Positions 1-11,184 of a stretch of 64,000 nt of DNA are shown here, in pieces. The position numbers were made by a program, and so were the translations under genes. Positions within the stretch are counted from its first letter, which is position 1. Every line of letters begins with the position of its first letter. Source of the DNA: CAZCDS01 sp964497585 (lineage in GTDB: Bacteria > Desulfobacterota > Desulfomonilia > Desulfomonilales > Desulfomonilaceae); the NCBI GenBank assembly GCA_964497585.1, contig CAZCDS010000013.1, forward strand, positions 1-64,000. Reading direction: 5' to 3'. Under the pieces are notes generated by a model, which did no database searches, was not told the DNA's origin, and was given only the letters and a program-made list of their open reading frames with translations.

Positions 1-54
1 AACCTCTTTCCGCGAAAATCGCCATAATACCTTACAAAAATGGGGAAAGTATAG

Positions 55-88
55 CGGGGAGGGCCTTTTTGCAAAAAGGCCCTCCCCG
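55..88. repeat. Palindromic hairpin repeat, copy 1
   Basis: Perfect stem with arms GGGGAGGGCCTTTTT (56-70) and AAAAAGGCCCTCCCC (73-87) around a GC loop, plus one more outer pair. It sits about 20 bases beyond the stop of the minus-strand cfa gene, where a terminator would be. Related hairpins with the same TGCAAAAAGG..CCTCCCC right arm follow genes near 13,694 and 24,015, so this is a dispersed element, possibly acting as a terminator. Confidence 0.75.
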
Positions 89-108
89 GTGAACACTTAC
101 ACTCTCAC

Positions 109-1221
109 CTAATACCTACATTTCGGCTGTGGGGTGCCAAATTTGGTGAAGACTATCTGCCAGAGCTGGATATTCCGTGCACGAAAGGACCCCGCGCAGG
201 AAAGTAAATAGTATTCCCACATTCGCTTGAACCTGTCGTCGAACTTGTCCTTCAATTTGGGCCACGCCTCGTGGAATCGTGCGTTCCAGGCCATGAGGGT
301 CTTGTCGTAGTGAGGCCCCAGGTTGTGGATATCTTCCACGACGAACAGCTCCTCTGCGGCCTGGGTGATCTGGGCGATGCTGGGCAGCTTACCGAAAGGA
401 AATATGTATTTCGAGATCCACGGATCGCCGCTCAGCTCCGATTCGTTACTTCCGATCGTGTGGAGCAGGAAGATCCCGTCTTGCTCGAGGCAACGGTCCG
501 CGACCTTCATGAACCTGCGATAATTTTTAGGACCGACGTGTTCGAACATCCCGACGGAGACTATCTTTTGAAACGTGCCCTGAACATCCCGGTAATCGCA
601 ATGAACAGGGTTGACCGGCAGCCCTTTACAGAATTCGGCTGCAAAACTCACTTGCTCGTGGGAAATGTTCACTCCCGTGACCGTACAACCGTAGGTTTCG
701 GCAGCGTATTTCGCGAAGCCTCCCCATCCGAAGCCTATGTCCAACACGTGATCGTCCTTTGTCAGGGCCAGCTTCCTGCATAGGAGGTCGAGCTTGTTCA
801 GTTGGGCCTGTTCCAGGTCGTCGGTGCCGTCGAAGTATGCGCAGCTATACTGATTGTAAGGGTCGAGAAACGACATGAAGAGTTCATTGCCGAGATCGTA
901 GTGCTGTCGGGCCACGGTGCGCGAAAGCCTCTTCGTCTGGAGGTTGAGGAGGTGTGCCTGGATCACCGGTACGATGAGCCGCAGGCCGCCCTTCACCTTT
1001 TCATTGAGTCTCGCCTTGATGATCCGATGGAAAAGCTCGTCCAGTCGATCGCACTCCCACCAGCCGTCCATGTACGACTCTCCGAGCCCCAGATTCTTCT
1101 CCCGCAACACCCGGGCGTACGTGCGATCGTCCTTCACCCGGATATCCCAGGGGTTGGGGCCGCCGATGGCCACGCCTGCAGTTTGGAGCAATTCCTCGAC
1201 AATCCCTTTTGGTCCGATCAT
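109..1221 (-). CDS. cfa: Cyclopropane-fatty-acyl-phospholipid synthase
   Basis: SAM-dependent enzyme that adds a methylene bridge to unsaturated acyl chains of membrane phospholipids, acting at the inner membrane. The 370-residue product matches the Cfa family over its full length: N-terminal lipid-binding segment with LGLGESYMDGWWECDRLD, SAM-binding VLDIGFGWGG (the usual Cys of DIGCGWGG is Phe here), FEHVGPKNY, LHTIGS, and the catalytic-Cys segment CAGSFRARNIQLWQ near the C-terminus. The ATG at 1221 is chosen because a GAGGTG ribosome site lies 5-10 bases upstream and the protein aligns with E. coli Cfa from there; the frame stays open further upstream but without family similarity. Monocistronic, ending at a hairpin. 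Confidence 0.95.
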   Translation of the reverse strand: MIGPKGIVEELLQTAGVAIGGPNPWDIRVKDDRTYARVLREKNLGLGESYMDGWWECDRLDELFHRIIKARLNEKVKGGLRLIVPVIQAHLLNLQTKRLSRTVARQHYDLGNELFMSFLDPYNQYSCAYFDGTDDLEQAQLNKLDLLCRKLALTKDDHVLDIGFGWGGFAKYAAETYGCTVTGVNISHEQVSFAAEFCKGLPVNPVHCDYRDVQGTFQKIVSVGMFEHVGPKNYRRFMKVADRCLEQDGIFLLHTIGSNESELSGDPWISKYIFPFGKLPSIAQITQAAEELFVVEDIHNLGPHYDKTLMAWNARFHEAWPKLKDKFDDRFKRMWEYYLLSCAGSFRARNIQLWQIVFTKFGTPQPKCRY

Positions 1222-1612
1222 CGTCACACCTCGCCATTCTCGCTGTCGTACTCGTCTGAAGTCCGACGAACGGAGCACCTCATGCTGTTTCTCACGGTCG
1301 TTCCGTCGGTCCCCGCACCATACCAAGGGTGAAAGGATCCGGCAACAGTTATAGCGGTTGGCAAAAGAAATGGCAGATTTCTCATGGAAATATTGCGGAT
1401 GGCTCATTTTTTCGGCAAAAAAAACGGTCTCTGCAGCTCCTGCAAAATCTCCGTACTTTCAGCAAATTGCTCCGCTTTGATTCGCTCGTTTGCAGGATGA
1501 AGAAGAGAATTTCCCGAACGCACGGCTCTGCTAATAAGACAGAATTTTTGTCAATCAGTGTAGTCCCATCAGGGTCTAAGCCGCTCCACTATCTGGTGCT
1601 TCGGTCCTGCTT
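1222..1612. other. Intergenic, no gene seen
   Basis: AT-richer spacer between the cfa start and the end of the broken DUF4424-like gene. It must hold the cfa promoter, but no convincing -35/-10 pair stood out, and no RNA gene was recognised. Confidence 0.5.
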
Positions 1613-2454
1613 CTATTGTGCACCGTCGTTCCCCCATCGTAGTTTCATCCCTTCTTTCCCACGGCCCTCAAGTGGTTCGTTTTCGCAGCCTGCCCCTTCA
1701 GCTTGATCAGCGATAAACCATATTTTCAGTGTAGCGCCAACTGGAGGCTCGAAATCCGTCAGTTCGTACCTGACCGTAGATTGCGAAATCACCTTTCTGC
1801 TCTTGGCCAATCGGGCTGGACACTGCACGTGGATATTCTCTGCACAGACCATTCCGTCGCCGTCTATGACGAAGGTAGCTCGTCCGATGGAACCCTTCCA
1901 ATACGAACCCATCCCGTATGTATAGAAAGCAAAACGGTAATCAGAGCGGTGATACGGTGCCTCGTAGCTTACCGAGTAGTCGTCTTGTCGTGACCGGGAA
2001 ACGTCACCTGCTTGACCATCCAGCGCTCGTCCTCGACTTGTTGAGCCGGTTGAGAGAGCAGTCTCTTTAGGAAAGGCTGTGAGCGCGAGGAGCGTGCTCG
2101 CTCCTCTGAAAACTTCACCCTACGGCCGTCGACCCACGTCTCGAAGCGAATGAAGTCCTTGACTCCATCGAACGACAGAGCTGCCGATCCCCTGGCACTT
2201 TTCGGAAAGCCTACCCATTCGGTCGTCTTCGCGCTCGTATTGAAGAAACGAAAAACAGCATCGACTGTGTAGCTAGTCCTCTCCAGCGTGATTCTAACAT
2301 TCTCGGACTCCATACGAATACTTGAATGGGGCGATTTTGGTGAGGCACCCCCACTCATGATTTCGATAGGAGCATCGTTAGCCATGCTAGGGCCGCCGAC
2401 AAGGGAAAGAACAGCACCGAGCAAGCATATGAAGACTGCACCCACACATCTCAT
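1613..2454 (-). pseudogene. Secreted DUF4424-like protein, frameshifted
   Basis: Two reading frames join into one product. The upstream part starts at ATG 2454 after a GGAGG site, has a signal peptide (hydrophobic run ending SMANDAP) and runs through RMESENVRITL, FRFFNTS and EWVGFPK to a TAA at 1969-1971. From about 1972 the next frame continues directly with VSYEAPYHRSDYRFAFYTYG and runs to the stop at 1613-1615. Restoring one base gives a continuous product of about 280 residues. The signal peptide, the IRMESE-type motif and the beta-rich pattern resemble DUF4424 secreted proteins; function unknown. Either a genuine single-base deletion or a sequencing error. Nothing in the flanks shows what it works with. 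Confidence 0.6.
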
Positions 2455-2765
2455 CAAGCCTCCTCCGATTCGTTTCGACAGCAGAGTCGTTTGCCGTTCA
2501 TCCGTTATGTGCGCATCAGTTGCGGTATCAGTACCGCGGATGCCGTACTCAGATCCCCTTAAGATATATGCAGACATACATCGTTTTCTCATGAGGCCCC
2601 TTTCTCGGGCTTGCCTCATTGGGCCCACAGTCTCTCCCGATTAAAAATTCTCTACGCCAAGACATAATGACACCAGGAAAAGCAAGACTCCGAGAGGTCT
2701 GAAGCACAGATCGACTGTGTTGGTTGTCGCTCAATATTCCGCGTACGATCTCCCTCCGGTCCCTT
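2455..2765. other. Intergenic, no gene seen
   Basis: Spacer between two minus-strand genes, upstream of the DUF4424-like gene. No RNA gene, clear promoter or repeat was recognised. Confidence 0.4.
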
Positions 2766-4103
2766 CTAGCGAGCTGAAAGGCCCAAACCCCGCATAACGT
2801 GCTCGGCTGCCTTCAAGCCTGAATTGAAGCTCGTTTCGAGACTCGCCTTGTACAACCCGTCTCCGGCGAAGGAAACGGTTCGGAACCGCTCTTCCAGGAT
2901 CCTGCGAGCCGAACTCTGTTTTGCCAGAGCACCCGGAGGAAGCTGAACCGCGCCGTATTTCCATCGGTACAATCTGCCGAACAGGACCTCCTTTGAAATT
3001 CCTGGATAGAGTGCATCAACCTCTTTGAGCACGGCATCGAGAACCGTGGATTCAGGCTCCTCCATGAGAGCACTGCTCGCTTTTTCGCAGAGGATTGCGG
3101 TCATGAGCCCTTTGCCTTCCGGCATGCGCTCGGGACCTTTATGATGATCGAATACGAGTGTGCCCACCACGTCGAAATTGTCACGGCAGAGATTATTGAT
3201 CATAGTGGTATCCCGGTGCAGCCAGTCCAGGGCAAAGGCGGCCACGAGACTCTTTGCGTACCGAACTTCTTGGAACAAGCTCTGCACGTCCTCGGGCATT
3301 TCCTCCAGGATGCCGGGGATCAAAGGCGCGGGCACCGCGAAAATGACCGCGTCGAAGGCCATCACACTCGGGTGCTCTCCTCCTGTTTCCACCTCGTAGC
3401 CCTGCCCGCTCGCGGAACGTCGGACCCTTTGCACAGGGGTATTCAATCTCACGTCCAGTCCCTGCGCGATGCGATTCGGTATGGTGCTCATTCCTTCGCG
3501 GAAACTGAAGATCTTGAACCAGGTGAGATTGGGAAGGGTCGCAAGAAAAGGCACCTTTGAGTTGTCTTCCGGATTACCGAGGAATATCTCACAGAAGATC
3601 GGCCAGGCAACATACTCGAGAATCTCTTCGCTGTAGTTGCGCAGAAGATAGTCCGCCGCCGACTCCTTTTCCAGCTCAAAGGTCTTTGCCGTGGGCTCGA
3701 TCAGGTTCAGCGACTTGCCAAGCGATTGCGCGTACAGGTAGAGCTTCACCATATCCTTCTTGTTGCCAAGCGACAGCAGCTTGTACCTCAAGAAATCCGA
3801 CGGAGACCCGATCTTGACCTGATACTCCTTGCCCCGAGCGAAGGTGGATGAGGTTCCCGCGGTTCTCACAAGCGCGTCGCTCATGCCGAACTCGTCGAGC
3901 AACGCGGTGAGATTCTTATGGTATTCGGGAAAGGTGTAGGCCGCTTTGTCAATGAGAAAACCGTCCACCCTTTCCGAACTCATCCTCCCGCCCACGTGTC
4001 CGTCGCTCTCAAAGACAACCGGATCCAACGCGGCGCTCTTCAGTCGATAGGCCGCAGCCAAACCTGCGATGCCGGCTCCTACAATGGCTATGCTCGCGGA
4101 CAT
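2766..4103 (-). CDS. FAD-dependent amine oxidase / protoporphyrinogen-oxidase-like
   Basis: Flavoprotein of the amine oxidase/phytoene desaturase/HemY superfamily, 445 residues. The N-terminus has the Rossmann dinucleotide motif IAIVGAGIAGLAAAYRL, the ribose-binding glutamate in VVFES and the GGRMSS second FAD motif; the C-terminus has FAGDGLYKASLETSFNSGLKAA, the usual FAD-closing segment. The middle resembles HemY-type protoporphyrinogen oxidases and squalene/carotenoid oxidoreductases, but no substrate can be assigned. ATG 4103 is preferred over an upstream GTG because GAGGAG lies immediately before it and the Rossmann fold begins within five residues. No haem-synthesis gene is adjacent, so a role in haem synthesis is only a guess. 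Confidence 0.85.
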   Translation of the reverse strand: MSASIAIVGAGIAGLAAAYRLKSAALDPVVFESDGHVGGRMSSERVDGFLIDKAAYTFPEYHKNLTALLDEFGMSDALVRTAGTSSTFARGKEYQVKIGSPSDFLRYKLLSLGNKKDMVKLYLYAQSLGKSLNLIEPTAKTFELEKESAADYLLRNYSEEILEYVAWPIFCEIFLGNPEDNSKVPFLATLPNLTWFKIFSFREGMSTIPNRIAQGLDVRLNTPVQRVRRSASGQGYEVETGGEHPSVMAFDAVIFAVPAPLIPGILEEMPEDVQSLFQEVRYAKSLVAAFALDWLHRDTTMINNLCRDNFDVVGTLVFDHHKGPERMPEGKGLMTAILCEKASSALMEEPESTVLDAVLKEVDALYPGISKEVLFGRLYRWKYGAVQLPPGALAKQSSARRILEERFRTVSFAGDGLYKASLETSFNSGLKAAEHVMRGLGLSAR

Positions 4104-4337
4104 GGTCTCCTCAGCTCCTGGCACAGATTTGCCCGTGATGAAGCAACGGGCTCAGGTTTTTCTTCTTTTCATTCCTGCGACCATATCCTGTGCCCGCTGA
4201 GCGGTCAATGTCGGACTGAACATTGGCACCGACGTGATGCTAGGTGTTGGCGGTCAGCGGGGTTACTGCGCGTGAATGGCCGGTCCGCGTCCCATTTCAG
4301 TCGTTCTTTGGGCTCAGGCGAAGGCCCCCTTGATGTA

Positions 4338-4366
4338 TTGACATTCCCTGTTAAATCAAGTATAAA
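4338..4366 (+). promoter_or_regulatory. Sigma-70 promoter for small secreted protein
   Basis: TTGACA (4338-4343), 17-base spacer, TATAAA (4361-4366): near-perfect vegetative promoter, giving a predicted start near 4373 and a leader of about 22 bases before the ATG at 4395. Confidence 0.8.
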
Positions 4367-4394
4367 AGACGTATTATTAAAGGAGTACTTGAAA

Positions 4395-4634
4395 ATGAGA
4401 ACCCTTTGGCTGGTTTTGATCTTGGTCACGGCAATTTCCGTGCCCGCAACGGGTCACGCGTTCGGTTTAATCAAATACGTTTGGGACGGCGTCTCAAATC
4501 AGCTCGGGATGGACCGGGGCCCCATCATGAAATCTCCACCGAAGTGTCGCCCTCAGTTCGACGTCAGTTATCAGCGACGAATCCCGCGACACGTCTATTT
4601 CCCCACCATTCAGTTGCAAGCGAACGGATTCTAG
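4395..4634 (+). CDS. Small secreted protein of unknown function
   Basis: 79-residue protein. Residues 1-22 form a typical Sec signal peptide (MRT, hydrophobic LWLVLILVTAISV, cleavage after GHA). The mature part of about 57 residues is basic and Pro-rich (KSPPKCRP, RRIPRHVYFP) with one Cys; no family recognised. Evidence that it is a real gene: an AGGAG site 9 bases before the ATG, a near-consensus sigma-70 promoter upstream and a hairpin plus T-run just after the stop, making a complete one-gene transcription unit. Strong promoter and tiny secreted product suggest an abundant envelope component or stress protein, which is inference only. Confidence 0.7.
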   Translation: MRTLWLVLILVTAISVPATGHAFGLIKYVWDGVSNQLGMDRGPIMKSPPKCRPQFDVSYQRRIPRHVYFPTIQLQANGF

Positions 4635-4654
4635 GAGCGTAAAAAGGTCACGCG

Positions 4655-4680
4655 GGACGGGCTTCCTGTCCGTCCTTTTT
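4655..4680 (+). terminator. Rho-independent terminator
   Basis: GGACGG (4655-4660), nine-base loop, CCGTCC (4670-4675), then TTTTT, 20 bases after the stop of the small secreted protein gene. Confidence 0.7.
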
Positions 4681-4757
4681 CCCTCTTTCCCCCGATGACG
4701 CTGAGGCCGGACTCCAAGGGAAGGCTCTGCGCAGCTCGTTTCAACGCGCGCTGAGGA

Positions 4758-5501
4758 TCATTCCCCGTTAGCAGTCTTCTTAGCTGCCGATCGAACGTTT
4801 ATCCTGTACGTGCCGGTGGCGGTAGCGTTCTTGATATTGTCTTTCAGCTTGGTCTTGATGACGAGCGTTCTGCTCAGGGCGCCTCTGAGATTGATTCGCG
4901 GGCTGAAGAAGAGATCGAGTAGGGGAACGCGTGAAATACGTTTCTTGTTCAGGATACCCGCCCGCTCTCGGATCAGCTTTCCCTTGTCGTCGTAGACCGC
5001 AAGGTCAAGGGTCAGGTCGATGACGTACCGATCCGATGTAACCCGCGTTCCATAGTTGGAGGGCTGTATGTATAGCACGAGTTTGTGTAGGGCTTTGGAC
5101 GGATCGACCGGTGAATAATCCCCGAACCCCCTGACTGACGAGCAAAGGACCATCTTGCCGATCCCGAGGTTCCCCCGATTCTGCAGTTCCACGATCCGCC
5201 TCTTGAGTTGGAGGATGTTGTCAGATGCCCCCGGGGTGGCGGACTTGCGTTCAGGAATTGCTTGCTGCCCGGGAGTGATCGCGGGCTGTGGGGAAAGGGC
5301 CGGATCGGCAACAGGTCTGGATGTACCGCTTGTTTCAGGCTGTCCGACGGTTCGCTCGACCGACGTATTGGACGCGGCCGGCAGGGGCTCCGTGGTTGAT
5401 CCCGCCGGTTGATCGACCTGTTCCGCCCACGTACCTCCTGTCAGGAGGACGGCAATGAAGAGGAGACAGATGACGCAACGCCAAGAAAAACGATGTGACA
5501 T
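4758..5501 (-). CDS. Secreted protein with Pro/Thr/Ser-rich linker, unknown function
   Basis: 247 residues, starting at ATG 5501 with GGAGG eight bases upstream. Signal peptide in residues 1-27 (hydrophobic CVICLLFIAVLLTGG, then WAEQ). Residues 28-95 are low-complexity and rich in Pro, Thr and Ser, looking like an extended linker. The rest is a folded beta-rich domain (MVLCSSVRGFGDYSP, LVLYIQPSNYGTRVTSDRY, VYDDKGKLIRERAG) resembling uncharacterised envelope proteins of deltaproteobacteria that may bind partners near the cell wall. It precedes, on the same strand, nothing close enough to form an operon; the transglycosylase gene lies upstream by about 230 bases, so co-transcription with it is possible. 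Confidence 0.65.
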   Translation of the reverse strand: MSHRFSWRCVICLLFIAVLLTGGTWAEQVDQPAGSTTEPLPAASNTSVERTVGQPETSGTSRPVADPALSPQPAITPGQQAIPERKSATPGASDNILQLKRRIVELQNRGNLGIGKMVLCSSVRGFGDYSPVDPSKALHKLVLYIQPSNYGTRVTSDRYVIDLTLDLAVYDDKGKLIRERAGILNKKRISRVPLLDLFFSPRINLRGALSRTLVIKTKLKDNIKNATATGTYRINVRSAAKKTANGE

Positions 5502-5727
5502 GGTTCGCCTCCGTTGAGTCTCAGCACGGACTCTGGAACTCGCCACGGGATCTTAGTCGCGGGCTCTCCGTCTTGCAAGGCAAATCCCCTTTGGACTGAA
5601 AGTACTACACAGATTCTTCAAAACAGCGGTCGACCCATCGGAATTGCTGCAGGATTCGCGCGGAACCTATGCCGAGTCGGAGGGAGGATGTAGGCAGCGA
5701 ACAGGCCGCCGACAGGCCGGTGACGGG

Positions 5728-7011
5728 CTAGTCCAGGCTGGAGAGTCGCTTTCTCTTTCGGGACCTGGTGCGTTGGCGCTTCTTCTTTTGAACGGGGATG
5801 ACGAGTCGCTCGCCCCTGCGAAGCTTGCGACTCAGGTTGACGTCCGGGTTGAAGCTGGCTAGCTGTGCCCGTGTGACTCGATAGCGTCGTACGAGCTTCC
5901 AAACGCTGTCGCCCTTGTGGACGACGTGGACGACCTGCCCCTTGGGCGCGTCCTTGGGCGCGCGTTCGAGCCTTGCCACGAGAATTCGTTTCTTCTGCCG
6001 GGGGACTCTGACCCGGTATGCCAGTCCCGTCGGCGGCGTCATTCGCCTCAAGAGTGCAGGATTGAGTTCCTTCAGCTCGTCTTCCAGGAGGCCGGCGAGT
6101 TGTGCGAGGGTTTTCAGCGAATAGCACCCACGAACCTCAACCTCTTCAAACCGATCCCTGCGGGGCCGAATCCTTAACGGGAGAAATCCGTATTTGCGAG
6201 GATTCCTGGCGATCCGGGCGATTGCCTGGAATTTCGGCCAAAATTCCCGGGTTTCCTTTTTCAACCGTCTACTTGAGCAGATCTCATCGTACTCGTTCGC
6301 GTCTTCCTGGCACAGTACCCTGTTGAGCTTGTTCTCGCCGGAATTGTAGGCACTCAGAGCCAGTCGCCAGCAACCGAACATGCCGTACAGGTCCTTCAAG
6401 TAGACCATGGCGGCACGGGTCGACTTCTCCGGATCCAGCCGCTCGTCCACCCATGAGTCGACCCGAAGTCCGTAGCTGCGCGCGGTAGCGGGCATGAACT
6501 GCCACATGCCGAGGGCATTGGCCGGCGATCGTGCGTCGGGATTAGCCCCCGACTCAAGGAGGAAAAGATACGCGACCTCCTTGGGCAGACCGTTCTCCTG
6601 GGCCACCCTGCTGACCATAGGCAGGTATTCCTCTGCCCTGGCAAGGTAGCGTCTCATGGTGCCGCGCTGCTGGTACGCATAGTGCCGAATGAAGCGCCTC
6701 ACCCGGGGGCCGTCTTCTTCCAGAGGCAGGGGGGGATACGAGCCGGACTTCGCGACCGGCTTCGATTTTTTGGTCCGATTCCCGAAGTCCGCTTTCAACT
6801 TGGAAACAATCGAACCTGGGTCAAGGCTTTTCTTAACGAGGGATTTGGTCGATCCGCATCCTGAGAGAAGAAACGGGAATCCAACCAGAACTATGAAAAG
6901 GGCTTGCCCTCCCCGCTTCCAGGAAAGAACGCCCACAACCCTTGATGTTCTGAGATCTCCCGTCAAACGACCGACTCCTTGGCCTAGCCTCAAAAAACCA
7001 AATAATCTCAT
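5728..7011 (-). CDS. mltD: MltD-like membrane-bound lytic transglycosylase with LysM
   Basis: Lytic transglycosylase that would cleave peptidoglycan glycan strands with formation of 1,6-anhydro-muropeptides, anchored as a lipoprotein. Lipobox LLSGC puts the lipidated Cys at residue 52. The SLT domain spans about 125-260: catalytic Glu153 in LLESGANPDA, then ALGMWQFMPATARSYGL and the AYNSGENK segment. After it come a LysM-like stretch (about 290-335) and a clearer LysM domain (VVHKGDSVWKLVRRYRV, about 365-410) and a very basic tail KKKRQRTRSRKRKR. With the ATG at 7011 the signal peptide is preceded by an unusually long 31-residue N-tail; a GTG at 6936 would give a standard lipoprotein signal but has a poor ribosome site. 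E. coli MltD has the same order of domains. Confidence 0.88.
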   Translation of the reverse strand: MRLFGFLRLGQGVGRLTGDLRTSRVVGVLSWKRGGQALFIVLVGFPFLLSGCGSTKSLVKKSLDPGSIVSKLKADFGNRTKKSKPVAKSGSYPPLPLEEDGPRVRRFIRHYAYQQRGTMRRYLARAEEYLPMVSRVAQENGLPKEVAYLFLLESGANPDARSPANALGMWQFMPATARSYGLRVDSWVDERLDPEKSTRAAMVYLKDLYGMFGCWRLALSAYNSGENKLNRVLCQEDANEYDEICSSRRLKKETREFWPKFQAIARIARNPRKYGFLPLRIRPRRDRFEEVEVRGCYSLKTLAQLAGLLEDELKELNPALLRRMTPPTGLAYRVRVPRQKKRILVARLERAPKDAPKGQVVHVVHKGDSVWKLVRRYRVTRAQLASFNPDVNLSRKLRRGERLVIPVQKKKRQRTRSRKRKRLSSLD

Positions 7012-7213
7012 ACCATGGCGCTAACGATCATAGCATATTCACCAATTCTGTCAATGCTGAAAAGCTGCTCCGAGAGCGGCATGAGAATCTTCGCCTCCAC
7101 ATCATGCGGTCCGGAGGCCGGGCCAATTGATCTCTGTTCTGCTCGCTCTAGCAGCCGCTGATTTCCGTCCCGGCCCAGGGCTCATCGCGCCCTTGACCGG
7201 AATACACCCACCG

Positions 7214-7702
7214 TCAATCAGCGGCTCGAACCTCCGAAAGCTTTTCCGTCACGACATCCCGAAGCCGCTCGGGATTGGCTATCTTGCCTATGCGTGCCGG
7301 GGGCTCGTTTCTGCGATCGATGACGAGCGAACCATACCCGAACACGCGGCCGAGGGCCCCCTGAGTGACGGAGATCCCTTTCACGTCGGAAAGATTGATT
7401 TCCACAAGTCTTCCCTGAAGGAACCCGATCTTGCCGAAAATCCTGCCCTCTGTCACGCCGAGTTCCGAGATCAGGTAGCTGATCACCGACGCGGCGACCC
7501 AGATCACTGCGATGCCCATCCAGATCTTCATGAGTGCTGCCAATTGCGGATGAGTGCTCCCGGCCGCGATGAGCGCAATAATGGCAACACAGAGGAGAGG
7601 CCCCACGACCACAATCCAATGGAGCTTCGCTCGATAGACCACGTTTTCTTCCGGCGTGCGAACATCGTGTCCGTTGCTCACGGTTTTCGACCTTTCAGGC
7701 AT
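7214..7702 (-). CDS. PH-domain (DUF304-type) membrane protein
   Basis: 162 residues from ATG 7702. Two transmembrane helices (about residues 29-47 and 58-78, WIVVVGPLLCVAIIALIAAG and the IWMGIAVIWVAASVISYLI stretch) are followed by a bacterial PH-like domain: ELGVTEGRIFGKIGFLQGR, LSDVKGISVTQGALGRVFGYG, LVIDRRN. This is the arrangement of YdbS/YdbT-type bacterial PH proteins, whose biochemical role is mostly unknown. An earlier TTG start at 7738 would add 12 residues; the ATG is preferred because of its weak CAGGCG site and because those residues show no similarity. Single gene. Confidence 0.8.
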   Translation of the reverse strand: MPERSKTVSNGHDVRTPEENVVYRAKLHWIVVVGPLLCVAIIALIAAGSTHPQLAALMKIWMGIAVIWVAASVISYLISELGVTEGRIFGKIGFLQGRLVEINLSDVKGISVTQGALGRVFGYGSLVIDRRNEPPARIGKIANPERLRDVVTEKLSEVRAAD

Positions 7703-8057
7703 TCGCCTGAGATACTGTTTGTTACCCCAAAAACTCAAACACTATAGTATACTCCTTCACGAGGGTGATCGGGGACAAAAAAAGAGGGACCGCCGGGATG
7801 GGTTTCCCAAGGCCTTACCACGGGTGGGTTAGCTCATCGCCATCCTCAAAAATATGGCGCGCTGCACTGAAATCCGTTGAGGTCAAGCAGCTTGAAAATG
7901 TGATGGTTCCGGTGATAATATCGCCGGATCAATCCTCTGTGAGAGGATTCAACGCCTTGTAATTACAGCATCTTGCAGATAGCATAGACGGCGGTGTACC
8001 GGGGGCCCTCGGATGGTCCACCGGCTCGGACCGACCTGCGACCGAAGGAGACATTGC
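7703..8057. other. Divergent intergenic region upstream of gyrA
   Basis: Spacer between the divergent PH-domain gene and gyrA. It should contain the promoters of both; no clear -35/-10 pair at standard spacing and no RNA gene were found. Confidence 0.4.
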
Positions 8058-10560
<2,503 letters not shown>

Positions 10561-10571
<11 letters not shown>

Positions 10572-10986
10572 ACCTGGCTGGACATTCCTCGATCATACCG
10601 CTGACATTCGTATGGAAGTCCGTGGAACCACGATGGAAGAGCTCTTCACGAACGCCGCGCAGGGACTGACCAGTCTTCTCGCGCCAGAGACCCTGCCGAC
10701 TCCAGATCGGGAAGTGCACGTGGAACTCGAAGGGGTCGATTACGAAGGTCTGCTCGTGGACTGGCTCCGGGAGATCCTTTTTTACTACGAGGCGGAAGGA
10801 TTTGTCCTCGTGGAGGCACGGGTGGACGCCCTCTCCCAGTCAGCACTGCAAGGCCGTCTGATCGGAGCGAGCCTTTCTTCAGACGAACTCTCCGGTGAGA
10901 TGGAGATCAAGGCGGTAACGTACCACGGGCTCGCCATCACCCGACACAAGAAAGGGTTCTTCGTCCAGGTCGTTTTTGATATCTGA
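10561..10986 (+). CDS. Archease family protein (RtcB activator)
   Basis: Archease accelerates guanylylation and turnover of the RNA ligase RtcB. The 141-residue product is of normal archease length with the N-terminal signature FLDHTADIRMEVRG (metal-binding Asp residues), a middle LLVDWLREILFYYEAEGFV and the C-terminal KAVTYHGLAITRHKKGFFVQVVFDI, which ends at the conserved C-terminal Asp-Ile. The ATG lies inside gyrA, 11 bases before its end, so the two are translationally coupled. rtcB follows 1.2 kb downstream on the same strand, with only a PAP2 gene between, which supports the assignment. Gyrase coupling may simply reflect operon packing. Confidence 0.9.
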
Positions 10987-11184
10987 GGCCACGGCGCGTG
11001 CAAAGGATTTGCACTTACCGGGCCGGTCATAGACGTTCGAGATCCTCCCTCACGCTATCCTTTCTCTCAGCGGCAAAGGGGGCAAGAACAAAGTGCTCTT
11101 TCTGCCTGGGAGGGTAGGGTGAGGGGCGTCCCGGATGGCGACACTTTTCAATTGCTTGAAAGCGTATTGGTATTCCCTGTCTGA

